From Bin80 sp965220935 (lineage in GTDB: Bacteria; Bacteroidota; Rhodothermia; Rhodothermales; Bin80): a stretch of 64,000 nucleotides of DNA. The stretch spans positions 2,790,001 to 2,854,000 of the forward strand of contig OZ244857.1 of the NCBI GenBank assembly GCA_965220935.1, given 5' to 3'. Within the stretch, counting starts at the first letter, position 1. The number at the start of each line of letters is the position of its first letter. The notes beneath the pieces are model-generated. The model was not told the origin of the DNA. It saw only the letters and a program-made list of their open reading frames with translations, and ran no database searches. Made by a program: the position numbers and the translations under genes. This document shows positions 47,326 through 59,338 of this stretch, one piece after another.

Positions 47326-48201
47326 CTAAAAACGATTGGAAAACCGAATACCACAGATTCCCTTTCCAATGGTTTCTCCGCCGCCAATCTGAATATAGGG
47401 AAGGAGTCTGCTCTGAAATGTCTCCAGTAACTCTTTACCATTGGCTTTAAAATCAGATCGATGACTATCCTGACAAATCATCAAGGAATAGAGGATTGTT
47501 TCTGCGGGCAGGTACTCCTCATAGAATAGTGCAGATTTTTTAACCGTCTTGGTACGATAGTCAAGTCCAATGCGGGCATTGACTTCAGTGGCATTTTGAA
47601 CAAAGAAGGTAAAATCATCATTATTCAGCACGGCTAAATGACTCTTGATTCTCTCTGCAGTATGTTCATCTGATGTCACTCGCGGAGCTATCCATTCGGA
47701 CAAGTCACTGGGGCATCTCTTGACAGAAAATTCAAACTCCTCCAGAATCATTTTATCACCAGAAACCAATGGACTGCTCTCAGAACAGTATGCATGATCT
47801 CGATCGGGTTCAGGAATTGTAGGTACGGATCCCCCGTTAATGATACCTAAATCACGTTGCAAACGATACAACACATCTGGGCAAGTTGCCCATGCAAAGA
47901 CACCAGACAACGATCGGACTGGAAAAGCAAGAATGCGTGCATCCGAAAGATTCAATGCACCAGCATAATCCTCACTTGATGATGTTTCAGGGCCAAATAA
48001 GGTCAGTTCCTCGTCGTTATTTTCCATAGATGTACCCTTGAATGAACTACGAAACACTCCCTTCAATGATGAACCAGGGATGGTAGGCCAGTTTGTGTGC
48101 CGTTCTCTCTGTATGGGCAAATCAATGACCCCTAAAGCAGTGCCTCCACCGGGATGAAGTCCAGTGAGTGCGTGAATAAACATGATCGTTTGATCAGACA
48201 T
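47326..48201 (-). CDS. cmr4: CRISPR type III-B backbone nuclease Cmr4
   Basis: The 291-residue RAMP starts with IMFIHALTGLHPGGGTALG and then IDLPIQRERHTNWPTIPGSS and LKGVFRS, the Cmr4 signature with the glycine-rich region; the Asp in VIDLPIQRE is the position usually involved in target RNA cleavage. Cmr4 repeats along the crRNA and cuts bound RNA at 6-nt intervals. It ends just before cmr5 and overlaps cmr3 by 8 nt. The reading frame is intact. Confidence 0.9.
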   Translation of the reverse strand: MSDQTIMFIHALTGLHPGGGTALGVIDLPIQRERHTNWPTIPGSSLKGVFRSSFKGTSMENNDEELTLFGPETSSSEDYAGALNLSDARILAFPVRSLSGVFAWATCPDVLYRLQRDLGIINGGSVPTIPEPDRDHAYCSESSPLVSGDKMILEEFEFSVKRCPSDLSEWIAPRVTSDEHTAERIKSHLAVLNNDDFTFFVQNATEVNARIGLDYRTKTVKKSALFYEEYLPAETILYSLMICQDSHRSDFKANGKELLETFQSRLLPYIQIGGGETIGKGICGIRFSNRF

Positions 48202-49285
48202 ATGTCCAATTACCCGTTAAAAAGTGGCCCCATCCCTCCAATGCATCATGGTGTTCAACCAGTGATGTGGGAATAGGTGTATCCTTTGATAGAAAATATA
48301 CTGTTCCAGCTGGAACCATAAATCGGTTTGGCTTTGGTCCACCCCTCGCCAAATCCCAACCAGAGATACCCTCTGGATGAGAAACAGATGCCGCAATACA
48401 AGGGACATCGGGTGGTTTCCATCCATCAAAATACGCTGGTGTAGTAAGAAGGAGTATACGACCATCACATTCATCAAGCGGAATGTCATTTGGCCAGAAA
48501 TCATCCTCTTCTGGTGAAATTACGACAGACCTGCCCTCTCCTCCAAATTTCAAAATGATATTCTCCGCTAAAAGAGGTGCAATCAGTTCATCATCCCCTG
48601 AAATTTCACCGCAAAATTCAACATCTGGTTGAAGAACAAGCATGCCAGAAGAATAAATCATTCCTTCGCTTGCAGCATTGCTTTCTGGGTCAATCGCTAT
48701 ACCAACTCTTCGGTCAATTTGATATAATTGATCCGCGGTGACCAGTTCACTCAAAGAGAGCCTACTCCCCTGCAGAAAGGAGCGAAGTCCAGATTGTGTG
48801 AGGTAGCCCGATACTGATTCGTGAGACTGCCGGCCATAGCTCCAAAGTGGGAAAAGTCCAGAATTGTTACAATTCCACCCAGTGGGTAATGTTTGAAGTG
48901 GATCCAGACGAATCAGTGGTTGAGATTGGTCTGATGAGTTCCGCTGTTTGTCAATCCTTAAGTTAGATGGCACAGGTATTAAGGTTTCACCATTTTTTCT
49001 GAGCCATGGACCGCTCATCTTCATCTTCTTTAAGGCAAGCACCGGGGCATCTTCATCATCAAGGGCGCTATCAAAAGAACCGTACTTCTTGACATGATGT
49101 CCAAATTGTTTGAGGTTCACATCATGCGCTCTGAGAAGAAATGTTCGAATTGCACCCGCAAATGTTTGAGGAGATGGGAGGGTCGAGTCTGCATATTGGG
49201 TCGTATCGAATGGGCGCGCATCTCTGAATGAAAGAGTATCAAGCGGACGCATGGATATTCTTAGTGTAGTCCGTCTAACTGCCAT
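48194..49285 (-). CDS. cmr3: CRISPR type III-B subunit Cmr3
   Basis: From the ATG at 49285 (MAVRRTTLRISMRPLDTLSF) the protein has the Cmr3 hallmark SFRDARPFD followed by LPSPQTFAGAIRTFLL. Cmr3 caps the 5' handle of the crRNA and contacts Cmr2. An open frame extends upstream to 49393 but overlaps the end of cmr2 and is not needed. The start overlaps the cmr2 stop by 11 nt, a normal coupled arrangement. The gene is intact. Confidence 0.88.
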   Translation of the reverse strand: MAVRRTTLRISMRPLDTLSFRDARPFDTTQYADSTLPSPQTFAGAIRTFLLRAHDVNLKQFGHHVKKYGSFDSALDDEDAPVLALKKMKMSGPWLRKNGETLIPVPSNLRIDKQRNSSDQSQPLIRLDPLQTLPTGWNCNNSGLFPLWSYGRQSHESVSGYLTQSGLRSFLQGSRLSLSELVTADQLYQIDRRVGIAIDPESNAASEGMIYSSGMLVLQPDVEFCGEISGDDELIAPLLAENIILKFGGEGRSVVISPEEDDFWPNDIPLDECDGRILLLTTPAYFDGWKPPDVPCIAASVSHPEGISGWDLARGGPKPNRFMVPAGTVYFLSKDTPIPTSLVEHHDALEGWGHFLTGNWTYV

Positions 49286-51853
49286 CAACTCCTCGTGCAA
49301 TAAATGCCGCCCCCAGACATAACTGGATAAAATTTTCCAATTGACTGTTGGAATTTTTAGTGTGCAATCTGTAATGAGGCCACCATTGATCAATGGCTTT
49401 TACATCTTCCATTGCCTGTGATCTATTGATGAGGCGTTTGATTTCAGCATTGACCGCATCGCTTGGCAAATGAGAAAGAACGGATGATTCTCGTCTGATT
49501 TGGTAAAGCCATCGATCCGAAAGTCCAGAGCTGAATGCATTAGAGATACCTTCAAACCAATTTGCAATCTTCCATGAGAGATCACAACGACTGTGCTCCC
49601 CTGATCGGCGCATGAATCGTAAAGTCATACGGTTTTTTCCGTTAGACTTGGACTCTTTTTCAGCATCCCGTGCGGCCTGTAAAGCTGCACGTAAATCCTC
49701 CTTGTAGTGTACATAGGCTATCCCAGCGGAGAGTGTGGCCTTGTCTCCCATGGCTAAAAAAGATCTTTGTTCAACTTGGGACCAGCCTTTCATATCCCCG
49801 TTGTTCCCCCGAAATGCTTCATATAAATCGAGTGCACATTGCAATGCACGACAGGCGGGTAACAGTGCTAAGACATCATCACCTCCTGAATAGATCAGTG
49901 TTCCATGATGACCCTTAACTATATTTGGTATGGCAAAGTTGTTCAGTGCTTCGCTAATTGCACCATGCAACGCTGGGCCGACTGGACGCTTGGCTTGAAG
50001 CCCCTCAGCATCTAAATTTTCATAGTACTTATGCAGATTAGGATGACGTATTTCTATAACTTCTGGAGCATGTTCTCCTTTTAGCCATAAACCCATATCG
50101 TCAGCATCCATCATCAAAATGGCATAGTAGCTTGGAGGAGCACTAGATGATTTTTTTGCGTATACAATCTCATCCCAATACTTCTTAGGTACAGCATCTT
50201 CTTCTTTCCGCAGTCTTTGATGTAGCCACTGACCGTTCCAAGGATCCCAATCTTTGAAATCACTCAGACTTGTTTGAAGCCATTCAATGGCCGCAATCGT
50301 GGCAGTATCTGGATAGGGAAGGTCCGACTTTTTCAACTTGAGTTGATGTTGGAGAAACAACGAAGGAGCAAAACGCTTGCAGAGTGCATGGCACAAAATC
50401 GATCTTTCTTTCTGATCTTATCAATGAGATGGTTGGATGCATCGCCTGCTTCACACCAGAATGTAGCAGAGTCGTCTAAATTTGCAGGTCCCATCTGTTC
50501 ATAAGTTCCAAATAAACTACATTTTGGACCAGCGGGCCATTTCGGTGGATTCTGTGGAATGAACCGAATAGACCGGTTCGCTTCAGACATTCGTGCAGAG
50601 ACTTCCATATGTGCTTGCCACTGACCAGCTTTGTCTTGTTTGATCGGGGTTTTTCATGATGTGGAATCACATCATGCATCTCGCGAATTTTCTGTGCGTG
50701 ATCCCATACATCTCCAAAGTTTGGTTGATTACCAATGAGCGATGCCATGGTTGAATCATTCAAGGCATTGACAGGGCAAATGGACATACTTATGTCAAAA
50801 TAATTGTTCACCTGAGAATGCCAACGGTTACCCCAGTCAGGATCAAGTTGAGAAAATGTTTGATTTAATTTCTTATAAACCTGATCCGAGAGGGATTGCC
50901 ATGCTGAGGAGATTGCATCCTTTGACGCTGTTTCAAAAGCAGAAGCGATCGTACTGTCTAGTCCACAAGGCACCAATGCAACAAATCTATTGGGGAGAGA
51001 TGGGGACTGTCTGCTCAAAGATGAAGGCATGGGATCAATTCTTCAAGGGCTGGACTTTCTCGTAACCACAAATCAACTAATGAATTCCCCCGCAAGGCAG
51101 GATAAACCATGGCTGTTGGACCAAGATCTTGTAAGACGGGGCGAATCCCTTGAAAAATCAGCCAGGAGAGAATCGTACTGCCAGACCACAAATCTCTTAA
51201 ACTCCGCGATGCCTGAATAAATGGCTGAACTGGGCCTAAGGATACCGAAAGGATTGCATAGCCATAGCCAAATTGACTAGCCGCTTTAATTCCACTTGTA
51301 ATGTCTGCGTGCTGAATTAAGGTGTGATCTGGCACTCGCGTATCTGCTGGCAATTGAATTGAATCACGACCAAATTTTTCGGATAATTGGCTAGGCAAAA
51401 GTCGCCAGAGAGCTAAAAAACGTAATCGAGCGTCAGCATCTTCTGGTAATTGATCAACGATATGACCGATAACATTTGATATTTCCAAAGAGGACAGGTC
51501 AGATACATTGATTTCACGGGGTGCCCACTGACTGGGTGAAATATTTTAAATGAACCATTTGATATATTCACAGCACGCTCTCCATCATAGCCAGCGGTGG
51601 GCATTGGAATTCTATCAGCAGTGGATGCAATCAAATCAGCAGATTTGGAGGTGCTTTTCACATCAAGCATTGTGGCATCCTTCCCCAATGCTCTTGATAG
51701 GTGATCCAATGCCCGCCTTTCATGATCACGAATGGATAGAGCTTTATCGAATGGATCATGCACCAAGCACCCTTTCCCAGTCAGTTCTGCATACAACTCT
51801 TTCCCGAGCGTTATCCATGATGTGAAAGCAATACGAAGTAAAATGATACCCAA
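49275..51853 (-). pseudogene. cmr2: cmr2/cas10 broken by four frame shifts
   Basis: Five overlapping open frames together spell a full Cas10/Cmr2. The N-terminal piece has an HD-type region LVHDPFDKAL...DHERRALDHL and FHPVSG. The second contains SLGPVQPFIQASRSLRDLWS. A third and fourth follow. The C-terminal piece has the first palm motif LMMDADDMGLWLKG and the cyclase motif YSGGDDVLALLP (GGDD at 49875-49886). Frame shifts lie near 51510, 51025, 50630 and 50400. In an intact system this subunit makes cyclic oligoadenylate when target RNA is bound. The conserved motifs persist, so breakage is recent, but the protein cannot be made as one chain. Confidence 0.88.
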
Positions 51854-52190
51854 TTTACGAAACCTTGTTTAATTCTCAGTCATCAATCGTGTGACCTGAT
51901 TTCAATTTCCTTCAACTACATGTTCAAGAGGCATTTTTCGGATTTTGATGACGATGGCTATGGTAATTTCTTAATCATACGCCACTTCGATTTATAACTG
52001 ATATCAGCAGTCCATCCAACCCAATGATGGTAAATGAATCAAATAAACTTACAATGTTGCATGCATCAATAATATTGAATTTGATAAACCATGTAACCGA
52101 TACAGGGGCGGATGTTTACAATCAATGATGTAAATTATCCGGTAAGTTAATCTTTCATCATCTTCATACATCTTTCTATGAGTTCATTCA
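51854..52190. other. Divergent intergenic region between cmr2 and cas6
   Basis: No CRISPR repeats are visible here. The region should hold promoters for both directions, but no clear consensus match was found. Confidence 0.5.
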
Positions 52191-53102
52191 ATGACAACCA
52201 TGACGAGTAATCCTCAAAATGACCCACTTTCTGAGTTTGAAGTGAATCTCCAAAAACTACTTGGAACGATCAGGGTCAATGCCTGGCGGCTTTGTCTACG
52301 TACTCCATACACACATGCTACGACTCCAATGATTTGAGGCGTTTGGGGGCGTGCACTCAGACATGTTGATCGCACTTTATATGACGAAATATTTATCGGT
52401 TCTAATCAGCCGAGCCAGAATTTGCCCCGATACATCTTACGCCCCGCACCAGCGGATCCCGACACTGCACCAGCCATTGACTTAATTCTATTTAACGTAG
52501 ATGAACATTGTGATCAAACCATATGGAAATCTTGGGAAATGGCAAGTGCAATGGGGTTGGGGAAAAATCGTGAGCCATTTCGGATGAGAAGGAGAGAATG
52601 TTTAACTTCGGATAATTCCATAGATGGGTTAAACTGGGATTCTTGGACGCTATCCGATGTGCAGTGGCCATTACCATATCCACTTGAATCTAGCCCCTGT
52701 CAATTGAGATTTGATGTTCCATTGCGACTTATAAAAAAACGCAGCTTATTACGAACCCCTGAGTTTTCAGATTTAATCACCGCGTCATTTCGAAGGATTG
52801 CTTTATTGGCTGGAATGCAACGTAGTGCTACTTACGCTCATCTGATCCGAACCGCTAAGTTCTTATCCAGTCAGACTGAGGCTCACCCATGGGTTGGAGA
52901 AAAATGTAATCTTGTCCGATGGTCTGGAGCACAGCAACGAGAAGTTGAACTCTTTGGAGTGACGGGTTCAATTGTGTTGCCAAATGGTGCTGGGGCGGTT
53001 TGGTCCCTTATTTCCGCATCTCAGTGGTCCCATCTAGGGAAAGGAACAGTGTTTGGAATGGGGCAGATTCAGATTATGAATGTGTCTAGTACAAAGCGAT
53101 AG
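52191..53102 (+). pseudogene. cas6: cas6 with an in-frame TGA
   Basis: From the ATG at 52191 the frame reads MTTMTSNPQNDPLSEFEVNL and on to THATTPMI, then a TGA at 52335-52337 (codon 49), and continues without another stop through GVWGRALRHVDR, typical of the N-terminal Cas6 loop. It ends with the Cas6 C-terminal glycine-rich motif GKGTVFGMGQIQI. The TGA stands where family members often have an arginine, so a CGA to TGA change is likely. Cas6 cuts CRISPR transcripts into crRNAs. A TTG at 52422 could only make a truncated protein. Neighbours use TGA as a normal stop, so readthrough is unlikely. Confidence 0.85.
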
Positions 53103-53243
53103 GTTTATCTCAAAGGATGGTGTAGATGAAATATTCCATTGGCAGTGACCACTGGTTTCCCAAACTTCAGAAACGAAATCAATGTACCGTATGAGAAGAA
53201 TATCTATTGATGAAAGAGAAAACCACATCATGCATGGATTCAT

Positions 53244-56200
53244 TCAATCTGATGGTTTATTTTGGATTCCTGCCCACTGAGAAAGTAGATCATCATCACT
53301 TTCAGATGGATCAGAATTCTTTAATGACTCCCTTTCCTCGTTATACTTTGAGACACTCGGAATTTCAAAAAACGTAATCGTCACTTGCTTTTCTGTAAGG
53401 GTCTGGAATTTTTTCTCTAACTGATGATCGGCATTCAGCCCCCAGGCAACACTTCCACCATGCTGTCCATTATTTGCAACAATAACCAATTGACCCATGT
53501 GATAACTTAACGCCGAAGCCATTTGATTAAGACGATTCACATTTTCCTGTCGGGTCGGAATAGCGAAAATATCGGATTGATCTTTGAGATAGGCAATCAA
53601 GTTTAAATCCGTTGCGTCATTACATTGAGATGCGGCGAGCCAGAATGGATTCTGCCTTAAATCTCCACGATGGGGATATCTAACCACCCACTGGCATGGA
53701 CGAAACCCTTGAATCAAGTTCCCCTTCTTTAAATTGATCTCTTTGTCCAAGTGGTTCAAGGATTTCTTAACCTGTCGGCGCGTTCTTATTTGTAAACCGT
53801 ATTGCTGCCGAAACTCAGGAATGATCCACAGTAGTGAATTTACCAGTGGGTAGTCAACTGAAATTTCATCATAAATCAGGCCTGCTAAAATGATGGACTT
53901 GTGAGCACGGGCAAACGGCATCAAAAAGGAATAAACATCTTCTGGATGTACAGATAATTCTGGGAGAATCAACCAGTCCACCGAGGGAATACGATCTGGA
54001 TGATAACTCTTGCGGTTTAATTTTAATAGACGATCAACAGTAGCGAGAACAGATGATAAATGATAGCGATGTTTTCTGCGAAGTTCTTCATGGGTGCTCA
54101 ATGCTGGCTTATAGTATTGAAACTCATAATCCTCTGGACACGTCGTTTGAACGATACACGCTCGGAGCATAGGCCTCCACTCTTCTTTGTAGGGGTGAGC
54201 GGGTTTCATGGGAAGAATCAGGGTATGACTTGATGTACCATAATATGTTTTAATTTCCCCGATGCGATCTCCAATCTTTTCTATTGTTGATTCAATTCCT
54301 TCAAAGATCCACCTAAAATCGTATGGACAGGTACATCCAGGCCAGCGTAAAAGACCGAATAAAAACATCTCACACCAGTCACTGATCGGAAGCCAATCAT
54401 CTCCGAAGGCCGAATGTCCACAATAAAAGCCATATAAACGATTATGCCAATGACTTAGCAAAGGCCGGTAAATGCGATCCTTTTCTTTCCATGGATTTGA
54501 GTACACATTTAATGTGAAGTCTGGCTGACCTGACAGAATAAAACGTAGCAGGAAGCCAAGTTGGAATTCCCAATGAAAGTCAGGCTTGCACCAGTCATGC
54601 GTGTGATAGATTGATCTAAAGTTGGTAAGTTCTGATTCGTTGGATAGGATGATCACCTTTGAAACCTCTGCCTCATCAATAGCAGTATTGGTATTGGTGT
54701 TGAATTTGATGATGACATCTTCTGGTGTGATCACATGAGAATGTGGGCAATCTAGATCTGACCAAGCTTCAAGAAATGCCTTGGCAAACGTTAACAGAGA
54801 GTACTCATTGCGTAGTTTCCCATGTGGATGATGATCCATGACCACTTTAGCAAGAGTTTCATCTTCCAAATCCTTTGAAACTAGACACATATCACATTGT
54901 ATTTCGACTGGCAAGTCACTACCACTGAGTGAAACCTTAGGGCTTTTGATCAACTCAAGAGCTAATGTAAGATCACGAATAGCGATTTCGTACAGGCGTG
55001 ATACGGTGAGATGCTTAGCAGTCAATGTTAGAGTTTCATCTTGATTACGAAGCGATCGACGGGTTACCATTGCGAGTTGAGCAAAATCTGAATCCGATAC
55101 ATCAAGTTCTTCACCATTAAGGAATTGAATTATTTCCCCGTAGATGTGAAATTCTGGGATATCCTGAATATGATTGGGAAAATTTATTTGATCCTTGGAA
55201 TAAATGATCACAAATAACAATGCCTGTTGACGAAGATACCAGGGTATGCTCTCTTCTGGCAAACAGGATAGACGCAGGGCCTCTTGGTACAATTCTTCTC
55301 GGTAACTCTCTATGCAAGTGCCTAATGGAAGCATTTTCTGATTTTTAACCAATCCTGTCTCTATGGCCCCAGCACGTAAAACCTCTGAAAGACAGTACCA
55401 ACCCACACGCTTTGATTCTTCATCAATTTCTGGGCTGATGGTAAATGGCTTAAGAATGGAGAGGATGTACTGTAACACGTTCACATCAGGCCATAGATCA
55501 AGTCCGATACGAAGTAAGCGAACGTTAGAAGGATTTTTGATCCATCTCTGTATTAAGTCATAGGCAAATCGCTTGGCTTCCTGATTTAGTTGAATTTCAG
55601 TGGAAATTTGTGGGAACGTCGTTTGATGCTCCTGATTGCCATGGGGAGGAAGTATCAGTCTAAGCGATCGAAATGTTCTTCGAAATCGTCCAGCAGCAAA
55701 TCTGGCTACCGTTTCAGGTTGAACATCTGGTTTGATCACTAAGTCGTTATTATTGCCCAAACTGACTTCATTTTCAGTTCGCAACATTCCCTGAATGGCA
55801 TCAAGAATTTCCATTCCACCTTCAGCATCAAATCCTCCCGAGACCGCAGATTGAATGCGCCTCATTTTCTCGGATTGTGGCAATAATTGGGAGTCCGTGC
55901 GAGTGTATTTGATGATATCTGTTTTCTCTGTCGAAAAGATCAAACCAGAAGCAGTCTTATCTAATTGACCCTTGAGCCACTGAAACACTTTAGTATTTAC
56001 TGTATCATGTGGGTAGTTTTGGGAATGCTTTGAAGCCACAGATACAACCACCCTCAAATCATCAACGTATCGACACACATCCAGTAGTCTAATATCATCA
56101 CAAATCTTTTTTCCTATATCGGATTTAAGTATATCATCAAAATCAAGTAGAACAAAATTCGCCATAAAACCAGATACGACAAGTCCTTGGGGAAGTGCAA

Positions 56201-57211
56201 CCCGACTATAATCATTTAATTTAGCGCATTCTTGGTACTCCTTGACGAACTCATGATCTCTTGGGTCCCATTGCCAATCAAATATAGATTGAATAAACGC
56301 ATAGAAGTCTGGATCATCTTTGACATACTTAATCTTTTCAAGGATCTACTGAGCAAATCAGGGGTTACCCGGTCATAGAATTTGGATAGATCTGCCTCAA
56401 TAATGTAGATATCTCTATTGTTCTTTTTTTTTTTTGAATATAATTCGGCTACTTTTTTCGGTCTTGAAAGAAATTTTCGATAATCTTGAAAGTACGATTG
56501 ATACAGCTTAGTTGATCCCCATCTGTGAGAAAGTTTGCCATCTTGCAGGTCGCAGAAAAGTCTGTTTCCGTATGCGATCACCTTCTTACGTTTTTTTCTC
56601 TTATTAATTTTTTCACGAGGATCACCCATCTTTGATTCAACCCAATCGGCAAGACATAGCATAATTGCGGTTGCAATGACCTGATCTGCGAGGCTTACAT
56701 GTGCTAATGGTCGGAGATGAATGTCTGTTCCACCAGATGTTTGTTCCATCTTGGCAGATCTCTCAGATGTATCCTGTGGAATACGCCCCCAACGATCACT
56801 TGTAACTTGCCAATCTTGCGATTTGGGAGCGGGTACAATTCTTAACGGATCATTTTTCCATTGATCGGAAGATTTGATTCGTTCTTGAATATTCGCTATA
56901 AATTCTGGAAGATTCGCCGTTACATGATCTAATGCGAGCGTATCAGCGAACGAGTTATGGTATCGTATGTAGCTTGAAGCTTTCTTCCACGCCTGAATAA
57001 GAACCGCCTCCTGACTAATCCAGGAGCGGCGGGAGAACGTGTATGTTTGGTCATCAACAATATTATAGGAATGAACAATCTTTTGCAAAATTACTGCATA
57101 AATTGAAAATGGATAGAGCGTGAGTCTTTGGAAAAACCTCCCAGTCAATCCCCCAAAATGCGTCACAGGTACTCTAGGCAGTATCTCTGCTGAAACGCGG
57201 AGGTTTTGCAA
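53244..57211 (-). pseudogene. UG1/DRT1-type reverse transcriptase with C-terminal nitrilase domain, one frame shift
   Basis: The 5' piece (57211-56216) contains LRPLAHVSLADQVIATA and RT motif A (EADLSKFYD, residues 272-280). One base is missing near 56340; in the shifted frame it continues with DPDFYAFIQSIF, motif B (ALPQGLVVSGF) and motif C (RYVDDLRVVV, YVDD at 56058-56069). A long helical region follows. The last 250 residues form a nitrilase-like domain with Glu in WLILPELSVHPEDV and a candidate Cys in WLAASQCND. RT plus C-terminal nitrilase is the layout of defence-associated RT type 1 (UG1). The assembled length is about 1320 residues. The 5' start is a TTG at 57211 after a stop, so the true start may also be damaged. 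Apart from this the frame is open, so inactivation is recent or a sequence error. Confidence 0.85.
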
Positions 57212-57290
57212 ACGCCTTGAATGCTATTCATTTATGTTTGATTAGCAACAACAATGTTATCCGTGATTCAAATCCGTAGTTAAATTGCTC

Positions 57291-58778
57291 CTACTCCGAC
57301 TGATCATTTTCAGGATGAGCCGCCCAAAACGGGATATACTCTACATCTAGTTGCTGATCTGGTGGATGTTTGATAACAATATCACCTGCATTAACCGTCT
57401 GAGTCAATAGCTGGGTAGATTGATTATTGTCTGGGGCAGTTAAATTGAATCGCCGTTGTACCGTCGCTTCGGTAATGCCATCCCCCGAACTAATATACTT
57501 TAAGCAAGCGTGAAAATAGATCGCTCGAATCCGATCGTAGGAATCTATTTCAGAAAGTGGACGATAAGCATAGATGGTCACCCGAGTAGAATCATCAATC
57601 ACTTCTACTTTGGGTGCTGGTAAATGGAATTTTTCAATCTCATCAACGATCTTATCCCATCCACTCCCCAATTCTTCACACATTCCAAATCTGCGAAAAA
57701 GCGTTGCTAATGCTTTGTTACGAGTTTTCGGTGGAGCATTGATAAACTGCCTACGATCTATCAGTGGAATACCTCGGTTCATGACTTCAATACGATTATC
57801 AAAAATTTCCACGATGGGTCCACCATTTCTGGAAGATAAGTCCTGATGGATCATTGCGTTTGCGATCACCTCACGAACAGCCAAAATTGGAAATCGTTGA
57901 CTCTGTTTCCTTATTCCATTTGTGAATGTTTCGTCAGTAGGAATCACATGATCAACAAATTGAATGATCTTGGAAAACCCGGATGCATACCCCAACATGA
58001 ACTCTTCCTGCCGACTTTCATGATGCCTTCCCCATCCCTTGTAAGTGACAACCCTGATTGCTTTGTCTCTTAATGAGGGAACATCTGGAAGATGCTGGGC
58101 AAGTGATAGAAATCCTAAATTTAGAATATCCCATGCTCCATCATCTCGTTGATGAATAAAATCCTCCAACTGTAACTGTAGAAGTAACGCTGATACATGA
58201 GTGGGGACTGGAATTTTTTCTTGGTTGAAGTAGAACTCATAGTCAAGTAACTTCATTACATCTTGATCCTTTACATATTCTATTGCTGTCGATTTTTCAA
58301 AGATTCTACTCTCAGACATACGCCATAATATTCTCTCCTTCTCTGGAAAATGTTTTAAATCTCTGGTATGGGATCCTACGCGTATGTAGGCTTCATGATT
58401 AAACCTTACAGGCTGGTTCAACGCATGCGGAATGACGAGTACGACTATAGGTTGATCATCTATAATCTCTTGGTGGAAACGGAAGTTAACCGATGGTTTT
58501 AACCTGTTTGATAGCCAATGATCAAGATCATCCTTCTGCACCTGTTTTTTCGATGGGTTGAATGATGTACCAATGATTCGGTGATCATGATCTTGAATCC
58601 CCCAAATGATATACCCATGGGATCTTCCAGAAACCGCCACAGCATTTGCGATAGCAGAAATATTTTTTCCCAACTGAATTGGGTCAGCATCATTGGACTT
58701 AAACTCAACCCAGTCCGTTTCCTCTGGTAGCTTGCACAGCCGTTTAACTAAAAGAGGAATATTCTTAACGGTTGTCAT
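57291..58778 (-). CDS. AlbA_2 / Schlafen-like ATP-binding transcriptional regulator
   Basis: The N-terminal AlbA_2 (Schlafen-type) domain reads ETDWVEFKSNDADPIQLGK and ISAIANAVAVSGRSHGYIIW, with GTSF and IRVGSHTRDLKHF further on. The middle is a GHKL-type ATPase-like region (REVIANAMIHQDLSSRNGGP, then NRGIPLIDRRQF and FGMCEELGSGWDKI). The C-terminus is a predicted winged helix. This is the COG2865-type layout, about 495 residues, complete. Members are thought to bind nucleic acid and occur near defence genes and mobile DNA. It lies 80 nt upstream of the RT gene in the same direction, so it may regulate it. Confidence 0.85.
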   Translation of the reverse strand: MTTVKNIPLLVKRLCKLPEETDWVEFKSNDADPIQLGKNISAIANAVAVSGRSHGYIIWGIQDHDHRIIGTSFNPSKKQVQKDDLDHWLSNRLKPSVNFRFHQEIIDDQPIVVLVIPHALNQPVRFNHEAYIRVGSHTRDLKHFPEKERILWRMSESRIFEKSTAIEYVKDQDVMKLLDYEFYFNQEKIPVPTHVSALLLQLQLEDFIHQRDDGAWDILNLGFLSLAQHLPDVPSLRDKAIRVVTYKGWGRHHESRQEEFMLGYASGFSKIIQFVDHVIPTDETFTNGIRKQSQRFPILAVREVIANAMIHQDLSSRNGGPIVEIFDNRIEVMNRGIPLIDRRQFINAPPKTRNKALATLFRRFGMCEELGSGWDKIVDEIEKFHLPAPKVEVIDDSTRVTIYAYRPLSEIDSYDRIRAIYFHACLKYISSGDGITEATVQRRFNLTAPDNNQSTQLLTQTVNAGDIVIKHPPDQQLDVEYIPFWAAHPENDQSE

Positions 58779-59338
58779 GACAACAATGTACCGTACTCAA
58801 TTTTGAATGGCCAATCACTCTAAAAACGCCAAAAAAGATATGCACACCCACAGTTCCCTTGGGTGATTTCCATGATACTACCCCATATTCCCTGACAGTA
58901 CTAGCAATTTAAGAATAGATAGTTTGGTATTGGACATCCAAATCACTCACACCATAAAACCCAGTAAAAATGATTGCGTTCGTTCTACTTTTTCAAGAAG
59001 ATAATATTAGAGTAATTGCCTTCAGTAGAGGTATTTCAACTAGTCGTGATCGTTTATACATTTGAAACTTATGATTTCATCCTTCTAAATGGTTGAGATG
59101 CGCACCTTTATCAAAATAGTAGGCATATGAGTCATTGACAAAACTGTCCTTCAGATGGGCTTACATCCATTACAATGACAATATACGACGATGTGACTAC
59201 GAAAATAAAAGGATTGGTCTTGTTTGATGAAGATGAGGATGATTTATCATCACTCAGTATGGTATCTATGGTTTCAAATCTCGAGAGAATTGAGTCTATT
59301 ATCATCTCATCAAGATATCTATTTGAGGATACGCGCGC
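58779..59338. other. Intergenic region
   Basis: No gene, repeat or promoter I can support. Small open frames here have no recognisable content. Confidence 0.4.

Noticed and set aside
49275..51853. Programmed frameshifting in cmr2
   Set aside because: There are four breaks in different places without a shared slippery site; decay or sequence error is simpler.
51854..52190. Possible CRISPR array or leader between cmr2 and cas6
   Set aside because: No direct repeats of CRISPR size and spacing are present in this gap or elsewhere in the island.
52335..52337. TGA in cas6 as a recoded sense codon
   Set aside because: TGA ends other genes in the window, for example aspS (36352-36354), and no recoding element is visible next to it.
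53244..57211. Group II intron maturase or RT-Cas1
   Set aside because: No intron RNA ends, no maturase or Cas1 domain; the C-terminal nitrilase and the LRPLAHVSLADQV segment point to UG1.
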